This document shows positions 37,628 to 47,312 of a stretch of DNA of 64,000 nucleotides, piece after piece. How positions within the stretch are numbered: the first letter of the stretch is position 1; every line of letters starts with the position of its first letter. Position numbers and translations under genes: made by a program. Source of the stretch: CAVVFX01 sp963747535 (GTDB taxonomy: Bacteria > Acidobacteriota > Terriglobia > Bryobacterales > Bryobacteraceae); NCBI GenBank assembly GCA_963747535.1, contig CAVVFX010000017.1:930001-994000 (forward strand), given 5' to 3'. A model generated the notes under the pieces. The model saw only the letters and a program-made list of their open reading frames with translations. It searched no databases and was not told the DNA's origin.

Positions 37628-40600
37628 CAGTCTCCGCTCTCCACAGGACGCGGTTCGAGTTGTCCTGGTTTGTGTTTCGGGTTGCGCGAAAAAGCCCAGC
37701 GCATTTTATCCATATAGAGGTAAATCACAGGAGTAGTAAATAGTGTAAGCATTTGGCTGACGGCCAGGCCGCCAACAATGGCGATACCGAGCGGTTGGCG
37801 CATTTCGGCGCCGTTGCCGTGGCCCAGGGCCAACGGCAAGCCGCCGAAGAGCGCCGCGAGAGTAGTCATGGTAATAGGCCGGAAGCGCAGGATACAGGCT
37901 TCGTAAATGGCTTCCTCCGGACTCTTGCCTTCGTTTCGTTCCGCTGCCAAAGCGAAATCGATCATCATAATAGCATTCTTCTTGACGATTCCGATCAGCA
38001 GGATAATTCCGATCAAGGCGATCACGCTGAGCTCCGTACGGCGGAGCAATAGGGCCAGCAGCGCGCCCAGGCCGGCTGAAGGAATGGTAGAGAGAATCGT
38101 GATCGGATGAATGAAGCTTTCATACAGCATCCCCAACACGATGTAGACTGCGATCAGAGCCGTGGCGACCAGGATCGGTTCGTTCTTAAGCGAATCCTGA
38201 AAGGCCTGCGCGGTGCCCGCAAATTTTCCTACAACGGTGACAGGCAAGCCCATTTCCATCTCGGCCTCATTGATAGCATCGACGGCCGTGCCGAGAGAAA
38301 CGCCGAGCGGCAGGCTGAAGGAAATCGTGACCGAGGGGAACACTCCCTGGTGGGCAAGCGCGAGGGGAGTGTTGCCGGGAAGGAAATGGGTAAACGCGGA
38401 AAGGGGAACCTCGGCCCCGTTGGAGCTGTGCATGAACACGTGTTTTAACGTATCGGGTGACTGCCAGTACTTGGGCGCCACTTCCATCACCACATGGTAC
38501 TGATTCAGCGGCGTGTACATGGTTGACGCAAACGACTGCCCGAAGGCATCGTAGAGCGCTGCGTCAATCTGCGAGGCAGTCAGTCCGAGACGCGAAGCAG
38601 TATCACGATCCACCACTACCGAAGCCTGCAAACCGTTATTCTGCTGGTCGCTGTTGACGTCGACCAGAAAGGGGATCTTCTTCAGGTGGTCATAAACGAT
38701 GGGCGCCCAGTACTTGAGCGCATCGAGGTCCTGGCTTTGCAGAGTGAACTGGTAGGCGGCGTTGCTCATACGGCCTCCTACGCGGATGTCCTGGGAAGGG
38801 GTGAGGAATAGCTGCGCGCCGGGCATACCGGCAGTTTTGCGCCGAATCCGCGCGATGATCTCCTCGGCACTCGCCTTCCGGATCCCGATATCCTTCAGCA
38901 CCACAAACATGTGCCCTGAGTTGGTACCGCCAAAACTTCCCCCTAAGAACGCCACAGTCGAGTCCACATCCGGATCGTCGATTACAGCCTTGGTCAGGTA
39001 ATCCATCTTAGGTTCCATTGCCTGGAAGGAGATGGTCTGGGCCGCCATAACGCTACCGCCCAAACGGCCGGTGTCCTGTTCGGGGAAAAAGCCCTTGGGT
39101 ATGATGATGTAGAGATATACCGTAACGCTGATCGTGGCCAGCAGGGCCATCATGGTAATAGCCGGATGGCGCAATACTCCGCGCAGGGCGGATGCATAGG
39201 ATTCCAATACCCAGTTAAATGCGGCTTCGCTCCAGTTGTAAATACGCCCATGCCTGGCTCCTTCGTGGGATTTGAGAAGGTGCGCGCACATCATCGGAGT
39301 GGTGGTCAGCGAGATGACCATGGAGACCAGGATGGCGAACGACAATACCATGGCAAATTCCCGGAACAATCTGCCAACGATGCCGCCCATCATGAGAATC
39401 GGAATGAACACCGCAATCAGCGAGGTGCTCATCGAAACGACCGTAAAACCGATCTCCGCCGCGCCTTTCAGGGCCGCCTGTATCGGTTGCATGCCTTGCT
39501 CCAGATAGCGGGTGATGTTTTCGATCACCACGATGGCATCATCGACCACGAATCCGGTCGAGATGGTGAGCGCCATAAGCGACAGGTTGTCTATACTGTA
39601 GCCCGCCAGGTACATGATCCCGAAAGTGCCCAGCAATGAAAGCGGTACGGCTACGCTGGGAATAAACGTCGCCCGGGCGCTCCGCAGAAACACGAAAACG
39701 ACCAGGACGACCAGGACGATCGAGATAAGCAAGCTGATCTCGACGTCGTGGACTGAAGCGCGGATGGTCGTGGTGCGATCGAGCGCGATTCCCAGGTGGA
39801 TCGAAGGTGGAACGGACGCCTGGAGCTGCGGCATCAGGGCCTTCACACGATCCGCGCAGTCGATGATGTTGGCGTTCGGCTGACGGTTGACGATGATCAG
39901 GATGGCCGGCTTGCCGTTCCATCCGCCGGCATTGCGGATATTCTCCACCGAATCCACCACATCACCGAGGTCGGAAATGCGGACCTGAGCTCCGTTCACG
40001 TACGTCACCACCAGGGGCTTGTACTGTTTGGCCTTGAAGAGTTGGTCCGTAGTGCTTAACTGCCATGCATTCTGCGGACCGGCGATCTCGCCCTTGGGCT
40101 GGTTGGCATTGGCATTGCGGAGGACGGTCGCAATCTGGTCGATGCCGATGTCGTACTTGTTGACCGCGTCCGGATTCAGTTCTACGCGCACCGCCGGAAG
40201 CGAGCTCCCGCCTACCTGGACCTGGCCGACTCCGATGACCTGTGAGATTCTTTGCGCCAGAATCGACGACCCGATATCGTACATGACGGGTTTGCTGGCG
40301 GTGTCGGATGTAAGGGTCAGAATTAAAACCGGAGAGTCTGACGGGTTGGTCTTACGGTAGCTGGGATTGCTCGGAAGATTAGACGGCAAGAAAGAGCGGG
40401 CCGCATTGATGGCAGCCTGCACGTCGCGTGCAGCGCCGTCGATGTCGCGGTTCAGTTCGAACTGGAGCGTAATGCTGGTCGAACCTATGGAACTGCTCGA
40501 CGTCATTTCGGTAACGCCTGAGATGCGCGTGAACTGCTTTTCGAGCGGCGTGGCGACCGACGAAGCCATGGTCTCCGGGCTCGCGCCGGTGAGTTGCGCG

Positions 40601-40743
40601 CCCACCTGGATGGTCGGGAAATCCACCTGGGGCAGCGGAGAGACCGGCAGCAGGCGGAACGAGATAATCCCCGAAAGTGCTACTGCCGCGGTGAGTAGCG
40701 CCGTGCCGACGGGTCTGTGAATAAAAGGCGCAGATACGCTCAT
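37627..40743 (-). CDS. RND multidrug efflux pump, MdtC/MuxC-like, copy 1
   Basis: A 1038-residue HAE1-type resistance-nodulation-division transporter. It starts MSVSAPFIHRPVGTALL, has twelve membrane helices in two repeats, and shows the proton-relay aspartate pair in STGFVVDDAIVVIENI (TM4) and the LIGIVKKNAIMMIDFAL motif (TM11). The true start is the ATG at 40743; the longer frame runs into DNA that is a scar of a duplication (see 40744-40960). It is about nine-tenths identical in protein to the next gene upstream, except for a short patch near residues 580-615. With the adaptor and NodT channel it should expel toxic compounds. Confidence 0.94.
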   Translation of the reverse strand: MSVSAPFIHRPVGTALLTAAVALSGIISFRLLPVSPLPQVDFPTIQVGAQLTGASPETMASSVATPLEKQFTRISGVTEMTSSSSIGSTSITLQFELNRDIDGAARDVQAAINAARSFLPSNLPSNPSYRKTNPSDSPVLILTLTSDTASKPVMYDIGSSILAQRISQVIGVGQVQVGGSSLPAVRVELNPDAVNKYDIGIDQIATVLRNANANQPKGEIAGPQNAWQLSTTDQLFKAKQYKPLVVTYVNGAQVRISDLGDVVDSVENIRNAGGWNGKPAILIIVNRQPNANIIDCADRVKALMPQLQASVPPSIHLGIALDRTTTIRASVHDVEISLLISIVLVVLVVFVFLRSARATFIPSVAVPLSLLGTFGIMYLAGYSIDNLSLMALTISTGFVVDDAIVVIENITRYLEQGMQPIQAALKGAAEIGFTVVSMSTSLIAVFIPILMMGGIVGRLFREFAMVLSFAILVSMVISLTTTPMMCAHLLKSHEGARHGRIYNWSEAAFNWVLESYASALRGVLRHPAITMMALLATISVTVYLYIIIPKGFFPEQDTGRLGGSVMAAQTISFQAMEPKMDYLTKAVIDDPDVDSTVAFLGGSFGGTNSGHMFVVLKDIGIRKASAEEIIARIRRKTAGMPGAQLFLTPSQDIRVGGRMSNAAYQFTLQSQDLDALKYWAPIVYDHLKKIPFLVDVNSDQQNNGLQASVVVDRDTASRLGLTASQIDAALYDAFGQSFASTMYTPLNQYHVVMEVAPKYWQSPDTLKHVFMHSSNGAEVPLSAFTHFLPGNTPLALAHQGVFPSVTISFSLPLGVSLGTAVDAINEAEMEMGLPVTVVGKFAGTAQAFQDSLKNEPILVATALIAVYIVLGMLYESFIHPITILSTIPSAGLGALLALLLRRTELSVIALIGIILLIGIVKKNAIMMIDFALAAERNEGKSPEEAIYEACILRFRPITMTTLAALFGGLPLALGHGNGAEMRQPLGIAIVGGLAVSQMLTLFTTPVIYLYMDKMRWAFSRNPKHKPGQLEPRPVESGD

Positions 40744-40960
40744 GTTTACTTGATGTCGCTTTCGAAAGACTAGACTCCGGCGAACCACCCCGCCTGGCGA
40801 GCCGCCGTGCAATGCGACCGAGCGCTAAGGCAAATGACCGTCTTCGTGAAAGGAGTCAGAACCTGCATTTTGTGGTTCCGCGCCTGTATGGAGCAGGCAT
40901 TATCGCTGTTGCCATGCAAGGGCGCATGGAAGAAGTCTCTGTTGGCTGCCCGGTCCGGCA
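40744..40960 (-). pseudogene. Duplication scar: remnants of a nodT start and of an RND gene 3' end
   Basis: Read on the minus strand, this spacer begins with ACTGATGCCGGACCGG, identical to the stop/start junction of the last RND gene and the nodT gene (MPDR start, ATGA overlap). About 75 bases later, at 40865-40775, comes a decayed copy of the last 90 bases of the third RND gene (minus strand 44320-44233): QVLTPFTKTVI corresponds to QVLTLFTTPVI, then after a one-base insertion RIARRLARRGGSPE corresponds to RLARWLARRRSSPE. The simplest reading is a duplication of an RND-RND(-nodT) unit followed by deletion of most of one nodT and one RND gene. Confidence 0.7.
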
Positions 40961-43900
40961 TCAGTTTCCGACCTCCACGGGACGCTGCTCCAGTTGTCCC
41001 GGCTTGTGTTTCGGATTACGCGAAAAAGCCCAGCGCATCCTATCCATATAGAGGTAAATCACAGGAGTAGTAAATAGTGTAAGCATCTGGCTGACGGCTA
41101 GGCCGCCGACGATAGCGATGCCCAGCGGTTGTCGTAGCTCGGCGCCGTTGCCGTGGCCCAGGGCCAGCGGCAAGCCGCCGAACAGCGCGGCGAGAGTCGT
41201 CATGGTAATAGGCCGGAAACGCAGGATACAAGCTTCGTAGATCGCCTCCTCCGGACTTTTGCCTTCGTTTCGTTCCGCAGACAAGGCAAAATCGATCATC
41301 ATGATGGCATTTTTCTTGACGATTCCGATCAGGAGAATAATTCCAATCAGCGCAATCACGCTGAGCTCCGTGCGGCGGAGCAGCAGAGCAAGCAACGCAC
41401 CGAGACCGGCTGCCGGAATGGTCGAGAGGATCGTGATGGGATGAATCAGGCTTTCATAGAGCATTCCCAAGACGATGTAGACGGCGATCAGAGCCGTCGC
41501 GACCAGGATCGGTTCGTTCTTCAGCGAATCCTGAAACGCCTGCGCCGTACCGGCAAATTTTCCCACGACGGTGACAGGCAGCCCCATTTCCAGCTCGGCT
41601 TCGTTGATCGCATCGACCGCGGTCCCCAGGGAGACGCCTTGCGGCAAGCTGAAGGAAATCGTAACCGAGGGGAACACTCCCTGGTGAGCGATGGCGAGGG
41701 GCGTGTTACCGGGCAGGAAGTGCGTAAATGCGGAGAGCGGAACCGCCAGTCCGCTGGGACTGTGAACGTAGACGCGCTTCAAAGTGTCCGGAGACTGCCA
41801 GTATTTTGGCGCGACCTCCATGACCACGTGATACTGATTTAGCGGCGTGTACATGGTGGACACCGGCGCCTGCCCAAAAGCATCGTAGAGGGTCGCGTCG
41901 ATCTGCGCGGCGGTGAGGCCCAGCCGCGAAGCCGTATCGCGATCCACCACGACTGAAGACTGCAAACCGTTATTCTGCTGGTCGCTGTTGACATCGACGA
42001 TAAAGGGAATTTTCTTCAGGTGATCATAAACGATCGGCGCCCAGTACTTGAGCGCGTCGAGATCCTGGCTTTGCAGCGTGAATTGGTAGGCGGCATTGCT
42101 CATACGGCCGCCGACGCGGATATCCTGCGAAGGAGTGAGGAATAATTGGGCGCCCGGGAGACCGGCTGTCTTGCGGCGAATCCGTGCGATGACTTCCTCG
42201 GCTGTCGACTTCCGGACCCCGAGATCCTTGAGTACGATATTCATGCGCGCCGTGTTGGTGCCGCCGCCATAGTTTCCGCCTACGGACCACGAGGTTGACT
42301 CGATATCCGGGTCGGAAATGACAGCTTTGCTCAGGAAATCCATTTTGGGCTCCATCGCCTGAAAGGAGATGGTCTGGGCCGCCAGGACGCTACCTTGCAT
42401 TCGGCCGGTATCCTGCTCGGGGAAAAAGCCCTTGGGAATGATGATGTAAAGATATATCGTCACGCTCACGGTTGCCGCCAGAACCAGCATGGTGAGGGCC
42501 GGATGGCGCAATACTCCACGCAAGGCGGATGCATAGGATTCCAATATCCAGTTGAAGGCGGCTTCAGTCCAGTTGTAGAGACGCCCGTGCTTTACCCCTA
42601 CATGGGATTTGAGAAGATGCGCGCACATCATGGGAGTGGTGGTCAATGAGATCACCATGGAAACCATGATGGCGAACGACAACACCATGGCAAATTCCCG
42701 GAACAGCCTGCCAACGATGCCGCCCATCAGGAGAATCGGGATGAACACGGCAATCAGCGACGTGCTCATCGAAACCACGGTAAAACCGATCTCGGCCGCG
42801 CCCTTGAGAGCCGCTTGCATTGGCTGCATGCCCTGCTCGAGATACCGCGTGATGTTTTCAATCACGACGATGGCATCATCCACCACAAATCCGGTCGAAA
42901 TGGTGAGCGCCATGAGCGAAAGATTGTCTATGCTGTAATGCACCAGGTACATAATGCTGAAGGTGCCCAGCAGCGAGATCGGTACGGCCACGCTGGGAAT
43001 GAAAGTCGCCCAGGCGCTGCGCAGAAAGATGAAGACGACCAGGACAACGAGGCAAACAGAGATAAACAGGCTGACCTCGACGTCGTGAACGGAAGCGCGA
43101 ATCGTAGTGGTCCGATCGAGCGAGACATCCAGGTGAATTGAGGGTGGCAAAGCCGCCCGCAACTGCGGCAGCAGCGCCTTCACCCGATCCGTAGTGTCGA
43201 TGATATTGGCATTCGGCTGGCGCATGATAGCAAGCGTGATCGCCGGCTTGCCGTTCCACCCACCGTCGTTGCGGATGTTCTCGATCGAATCCGTCACATC
43301 GCCGAGGTCGGAGATGCGGACCTGCGCTCCGTTTGCGTAGGCTACCACCAGAGGTTTGTACTGTTTTGCCTTGAAGAGTTGGTCCGTGGTGCTCAGCTGG
43401 TACGCATTCCGCGGACCGGCGAGCTCACCCTTAGGCCGGTTGGCGTTGGCATTGGCGAGGGTGGTCGCGATCTGATCGATGCCGATGTTGTACTTGTTGA
43501 CCGCATCCGGATTCAGTTCTACGCGCACCGCAGGCAACGCGCTGCCGAACACCTGAACCTGTCCGACTCCAAACACCTGAGAGATTTTCTGGGCGAGAAT
43601 CGATGAGGCCGCATCGTACATGACCGGCTTGGTTGCGGTGTCGGAGGTGAGCGTGAGCATTAAAATAGGAGAATCCGACGGGTTGGATTTACGCCAGTTC
43701 GGATTGGACGGAAGGTTTGACGGCAAGTACGTACGGGCTGCGTTGATGGCAGCCTGGATATCGCGGGCGGCCCCGTCGATGTCGCGATTCAGATCGAACT
43801 GCAAAGTAATGCTGGTCGACCCGATGGTGCTGGACGACGTCATTTCAGTGACGCCGGCGATGCGGGTGAACTGCTTTTCGAGCGGCGTGGCGACCGATGA

Positions 43901-44080
43901 GGCCATGGTCTCGGGGCTGGCGCCGGGGAGTTGCGCTGAAACCTGGATCGTCGGGAAGTCCACTTGAGGCAGCGGAGAAACCGGCAGGGAGCGGAACGCG
44001 ATGATCCCCGAAAGCGCCACCGCCGCGGTAAGCAGCGCTGTGCCGACGGGTCGATGAATAAAGGGCGCCGATACGCTCAT
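40961..44080 (-). CDS. RND multidrug efflux pump, MdtC/MuxC-like, copy 2
   Basis: A 1039-residue HAE1-type RND transporter and the near-twin of the pump at 37627. It has the same MSVSAPFIHRPVGTALL start, the TM4 motif GFVVDDAIVVIENI and the TM11 motif GIVKKNAIMMIDFAL. The start ATG at 44080 is fixed by alignment with the twin. Long blocks are identical between the copies (for example the block following QLFLTPSQDIRVGG), whereas residues around 580-615 (SWSVGGNYGGGTNTARMNIV here against AFLGGSFGGTNSGHMFVV) differ at about half of the positions, in a region that falls in the periplasmic porter domain. Different subunits of a heteromeric MdtBC-type trimer are one possibility. Confidence 0.94.
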   Translation of the reverse strand: MSVSAPFIHRPVGTALLTAAVALSGIIAFRSLPVSPLPQVDFPTIQVSAQLPGASPETMASSVATPLEKQFTRIAGVTEMTSSSTIGSTSITLQFDLNRDIDGAARDIQAAINAARTYLPSNLPSNPNWRKSNPSDSPILMLTLTSDTATKPVMYDAASSILAQKISQVFGVGQVQVFGSALPAVRVELNPDAVNKYNIGIDQIATTLANANANRPKGELAGPRNAYQLSTTDQLFKAKQYKPLVVAYANGAQVRISDLGDVTDSIENIRNDGGWNGKPAITLAIMRQPNANIIDTTDRVKALLPQLRAALPPSIHLDVSLDRTTTIRASVHDVEVSLFISVCLVVLVVFIFLRSAWATFIPSVAVPISLLGTFSIMYLVHYSIDNLSLMALTISTGFVVDDAIVVIENITRYLEQGMQPMQAALKGAAEIGFTVVSMSTSLIAVFIPILLMGGIVGRLFREFAMVLSFAIMVSMVISLTTTPMMCAHLLKSHVGVKHGRLYNWTEAAFNWILESYASALRGVLRHPALTMLVLAATVSVTIYLYIIIPKGFFPEQDTGRMQGSVLAAQTISFQAMEPKMDFLSKAVISDPDIESTSWSVGGNYGGGTNTARMNIVLKDLGVRKSTAEEVIARIRRKTAGLPGAQLFLTPSQDIRVGGRMSNAAYQFTLQSQDLDALKYWAPIVYDHLKKIPFIVDVNSDQQNNGLQSSVVVDRDTASRLGLTAAQIDATLYDAFGQAPVSTMYTPLNQYHVVMEVAPKYWQSPDTLKRVYVHSPSGLAVPLSAFTHFLPGNTPLAIAHQGVFPSVTISFSLPQGVSLGTAVDAINEAELEMGLPVTVVGKFAGTAQAFQDSLKNEPILVATALIAVYIVLGMLYESLIHPITILSTIPAAGLGALLALLLRRTELSVIALIGIILLIGIVKKNAIMMIDFALSAERNEGKSPEEAIYEACILRFRPITMTTLAALFGGLPLALGHGNGAELRQPLGIAIVGGLAVSQMLTLFTTPVIYLYMDRMRWAFSRNPKHKPGQLEQRPVEVGN

Positions 44081-44195
44081 ATTTTCGACCAGCCTTTCCG
44101 AGCCGGCAGAGGTGGGGCGGACGGCCTCGTCCACAGTGTCCTCTGGACGAGGGCGCCTGCACGCCTGCACGCCTTCGTTCCCCTGCCGGTTCCTC

Positions 44196-47100
44196 TCATG
44201 TCAGTTCTGGTAAGGATATTTGTTCAGTCTCCGGAGAACTCCGCCGCCTGGCGAGCCACCGTGCGAGCCGGTCGAACGCCAGATAGATCACCGGTGTCGT
44301 GAATAGGGTCAATACCTGGCTGAAGATCAGACCGCCGATGATCGTGATGCCCAGCGGACGCCGTAGCTCGGCGCCCATTCCGGTGCCGAACGCCAGCGGT
44401 ACGCCACCGAGTAAAGCCGCCATAGTCGTCATCATAATGGGCCGGAAGCGCAGCAGGCAGGCCTGGAAGATGGCCTCTTCCGGAGGCTTGCCCTCCACGC
44501 GCTCCGCTTCCAGCGCGAAGTCGATCATCATGATGGCGTTTTTCTTGACAATACCGATCAGCAGGATGATACCGATCAGGGCAATGATGCCGAAATCCTC
44601 GTGACAGATCAAGAGAGCCACCAGCGCGCCCACTCCGGCCGATGGCAGAGTGGAAAGAATCGTAATCGGATGGATGTAGCTCTCGTACAAAACCCCTAGC
44701 ACGATGTAAACCGTGATCAGCGCGGCCAGGATCAGAGTGGTTTCGTTGGCGAGAGAATTCTCAAACGCCGCGGCGGTACCCTGGAAGGCAACCTCTACGC
44801 TGGCGGGCATGTTCAGGTCCTTAGCAGCCTGCCGGATTTCCCGCACCGCCGCGCCCAGCGATGCGCCAGGCGCCAGGTTGAAGGAGAGCGTCGTGGCCGG
44901 GAACTGGCCCTGGTGATCGATGGTGAGCGGGACGGTGATCTGCTTGACCCGGGTGAAAGAGTCGAGCGGAGCCTGCATGCCATTCGCGGTCTTAACCCGG
45001 ATGTCGTGCAGCGCGTCACTGCTGAGCTGCCAGTTGGGCCGGCTCTCCAGGACCACATGATATTGGTTCAACTGCGTAAAGATGGTCGATACTTCACGTT
45101 GCCCAAACGCGTCGTAGAGCGTGTCGTCAATGTTCTGCGGGGTGATTCCGAAACGCGATGCTGTGTCGCGGTCTATGTCCAGTTCGAGACCCAGGCCGCC
45201 GGTCAACTGGTCGCTGGCGACATCCTGCAGAAATGGAATCTGCTTCATCTTGTCGATCATCTTCGGCACCCAGTTGTTCAATTCGGCCTGGGTCGGCGCT
45301 TCCAGTGTGTATTGATACTGCGTCCGGCTCACGCGGTTCTCGACGGATAGATCCTGCACCGCCTGCATGTAGAGATCGATCCCTCCCACCTGGGCCAGTT
45401 TGGGCTGCAGACGGCGAATGATATCCGCCGCACTGGCGTCCCGCTCTTCGAGGGGTTTGAGTGTGATCTGGATGCGTCCGTTGTTGGGCGTCAGGTTGAC
45501 TCCGTCGATACCGACGAACGATGCGAGGGTCTGTACCGCCGGATCTGTCAAAACCACTTTGGCCAGTTTTTGCTGGCGGTCGACCATGGCGGGAAAAGAA
45601 ATGGACTGCGGCGCTTCCGAGATTCCCAGGATCATTCCGGTATCCTGTACCGGGAAAAACCCCTTCGGAATAATGATGAACAGGTAGATCGTGGCGGCCA
45701 GGGTCCCGGCCGCGATCAGCATGGTCAGGGGCTGGTGGCGCAACACCACCCTCAGCATGTCGCCGTATTTCTCGATGGTTTTGGTGAATACCATCTCCGA
45801 CCAGTGATATATACGGCCCTGTTCGCTCGCCGGCTTGTGCTTCAGAATACGAGCCGCCATCATGGGTGTGAGGGTCAGCGAAACGAAGGCCGACATGATG
45901 ATCGTTACGGCCAGGGTGACTGCAAACTCGCGGAACAACCGGCCGACAATGTCAGCCATGAAGAGCAGCGGGATCAGCACCGCGATGAGGGAGACCGTCA
46001 GCGAAACAATGGTAAACCCGATCTCCGAGGCCCCTTTCAATGCCGCTTCCATGGGTCGGTCGCCCATCTCGATATAGCGCGAGATGTTTTCGATCATGAC
46101 GATCGCGTCATCCACCACGAAGCCGGTCGAAATCGTCAACGCCATGAGCGATAAGTTATCGAGACTGTATCCCAACAGATACATCACCGCGAAAGTTCCG
46201 ATCAACGAGAGCGGCACGGCGATGCTGGGGATGATGGTCGCGGAGATGCTGCGCAAAAAGACGAAAATCACCAGCACGACCAGGACGACGGTCAGGATCA
46301 GTTCGAACTCAACGTCGTGGACCGAGGCGCGGATGGTGATGGTGCGGTCGGCGACTTCTACTACCTTGACTCCCGAGGGAATCGAGGCTTCAAGCTGGGG
46401 AAGGATGCGGTGGATGCTGTCCACCACACCGATGATATTGGTACCGGGCTGCCTCTGGATGTTCAGCAGCACCGCGGGAGTCGTATCGACCCAGGCAGCC
46501 TGCTTCACATTCTCCGCACTATCGATCACGGTCGCTACGTCCGAGAGTCGGACAGGAGCGCCGTTGCGGTAAGCCACTACGATTGGCCGGTATTCCTCAG
46601 CGCTGAGGAGCTGGTCGTTGGATTGAATCGTCCACGCCTGGGTCGGGCCGTCGAAGTTCCCTTTAGCCTCGTTTACATTGGCCGTGTTCAACGCCGTACG
46701 CAGATCTTCGAGACTCAGCCCATACGACGCCAGGGCCATGGGATTTGCCTGGACGCGCACGCCGGGACGCTGTCCGCCGCTGATATTGACCAGGCCTACG
46801 CCGGGCAACTGCGAAATCTTCTGCGCCAGCCGGGTTTCCGCCATCTCCTGAACTTTAGGAAGAGGTTCGGTATCGGAAGTCAGGGCCAGCGTCAGGATGG
46901 GTGTGTCAGCCGGATTGGTTTTGCTGTAAATCGGAGGCGCCGGCAGATTCGGAGGAAGATACGTTCCCGCCGCATTGATGGCCGCCTGCACTTCCTGCTC
47001 GGCAATATCGATACTCAACGAAAGACTGAACTGCAGCGTCACCAGCGAGCTGCCAAACGAGCTGATCGAGGTCATCTGGGTCAGCCCGGGAACCTGGCCG

Positions 47101-47312
47101 AACTGCTTTTCGAGAGGCGCGGTTACCGACGTTGCCATCACCTGCGGGCTGGCGCCGGGGTAGAACGTCTGAATCTGGATCGTCGGATAATCCACCTGTG
47201 GCAAGGCAGACACCGGGAGCTGGTAGAAGGCCACCATACCCACCAGAACCACGGCTGCCATCATCAACGAGGTTGCGACCGGCCGCAGGATGAAGACGCG
47301 CGACGGGCTCAT
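44196..47312 (-). CDS. RND multidrug efflux pump, MdtB/MuxB-like
   Basis: A 1038-residue RND transporter more distant from the two downstream pumps. It begins MSPSRVFILRPVATSLMM and carries the TM4 motif GFVVDDAIVMIENISRY and TM11 motif GIVKKNAIMMIDFALEAE, so the proton relay is intact. Its ATG overlaps the stop of the adaptor gene (ATGA). Together with the copy pumps it matches the MdtABC/MuxABC arrangement in which two different RND proteins form one heterotrimer, here with one RND gene duplicated. Its last 90 bases have a decayed duplicate at 40775-40865. Confidence 0.94.
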   Translation of the reverse strand: MSPSRVFILRPVATSLMMAAVVLVGMVAFYQLPVSALPQVDYPTIQIQTFYPGASPQVMATSVTAPLEKQFGQVPGLTQMTSISSFGSSLVTLQFSLSLSIDIAEQEVQAAINAAGTYLPPNLPAPPIYSKTNPADTPILTLALTSDTEPLPKVQEMAETRLAQKISQLPGVGLVNISGGQRPGVRVQANPMALASYGLSLEDLRTALNTANVNEAKGNFDGPTQAWTIQSNDQLLSAEEYRPIVVAYRNGAPVRLSDVATVIDSAENVKQAAWVDTTPAVLLNIQRQPGTNIIGVVDSIHRILPQLEASIPSGVKVVEVADRTITIRASVHDVEFELILTVVLVVLVIFVFLRSISATIIPSIAVPLSLIGTFAVMYLLGYSLDNLSLMALTISTGFVVDDAIVMIENISRYIEMGDRPMEAALKGASEIGFTIVSLTVSLIAVLIPLLFMADIVGRLFREFAVTLAVTIIMSAFVSLTLTPMMAARILKHKPASEQGRIYHWSEMVFTKTIEKYGDMLRVVLRHQPLTMLIAAGTLAATIYLFIIIPKGFFPVQDTGMILGISEAPQSISFPAMVDRQQKLAKVVLTDPAVQTLASFVGIDGVNLTPNNGRIQITLKPLEERDASAADIIRRLQPKLAQVGGIDLYMQAVQDLSVENRVSRTQYQYTLEAPTQAELNNWVPKMIDKMKQIPFLQDVASDQLTGGLGLELDIDRDTASRFGITPQNIDDTLYDAFGQREVSTIFTQLNQYHVVLESRPNWQLSSDALHDIRVKTANGMQAPLDSFTRVKQITVPLTIDHQGQFPATTLSFNLAPGASLGAAVREIRQAAKDLNMPASVEVAFQGTAAAFENSLANETTLILAALITVYIVLGVLYESYIHPITILSTLPSAGVGALVALLICHEDFGIIALIGIILLIGIVKKNAIMMIDFALEAERVEGKPPEEAIFQACLLRFRPIMMTTMAALLGGVPLAFGTGMGAELRRPLGITIIGGLIFSQVLTLFTTPVIYLAFDRLARWLARRRSSPETEQISLPELT

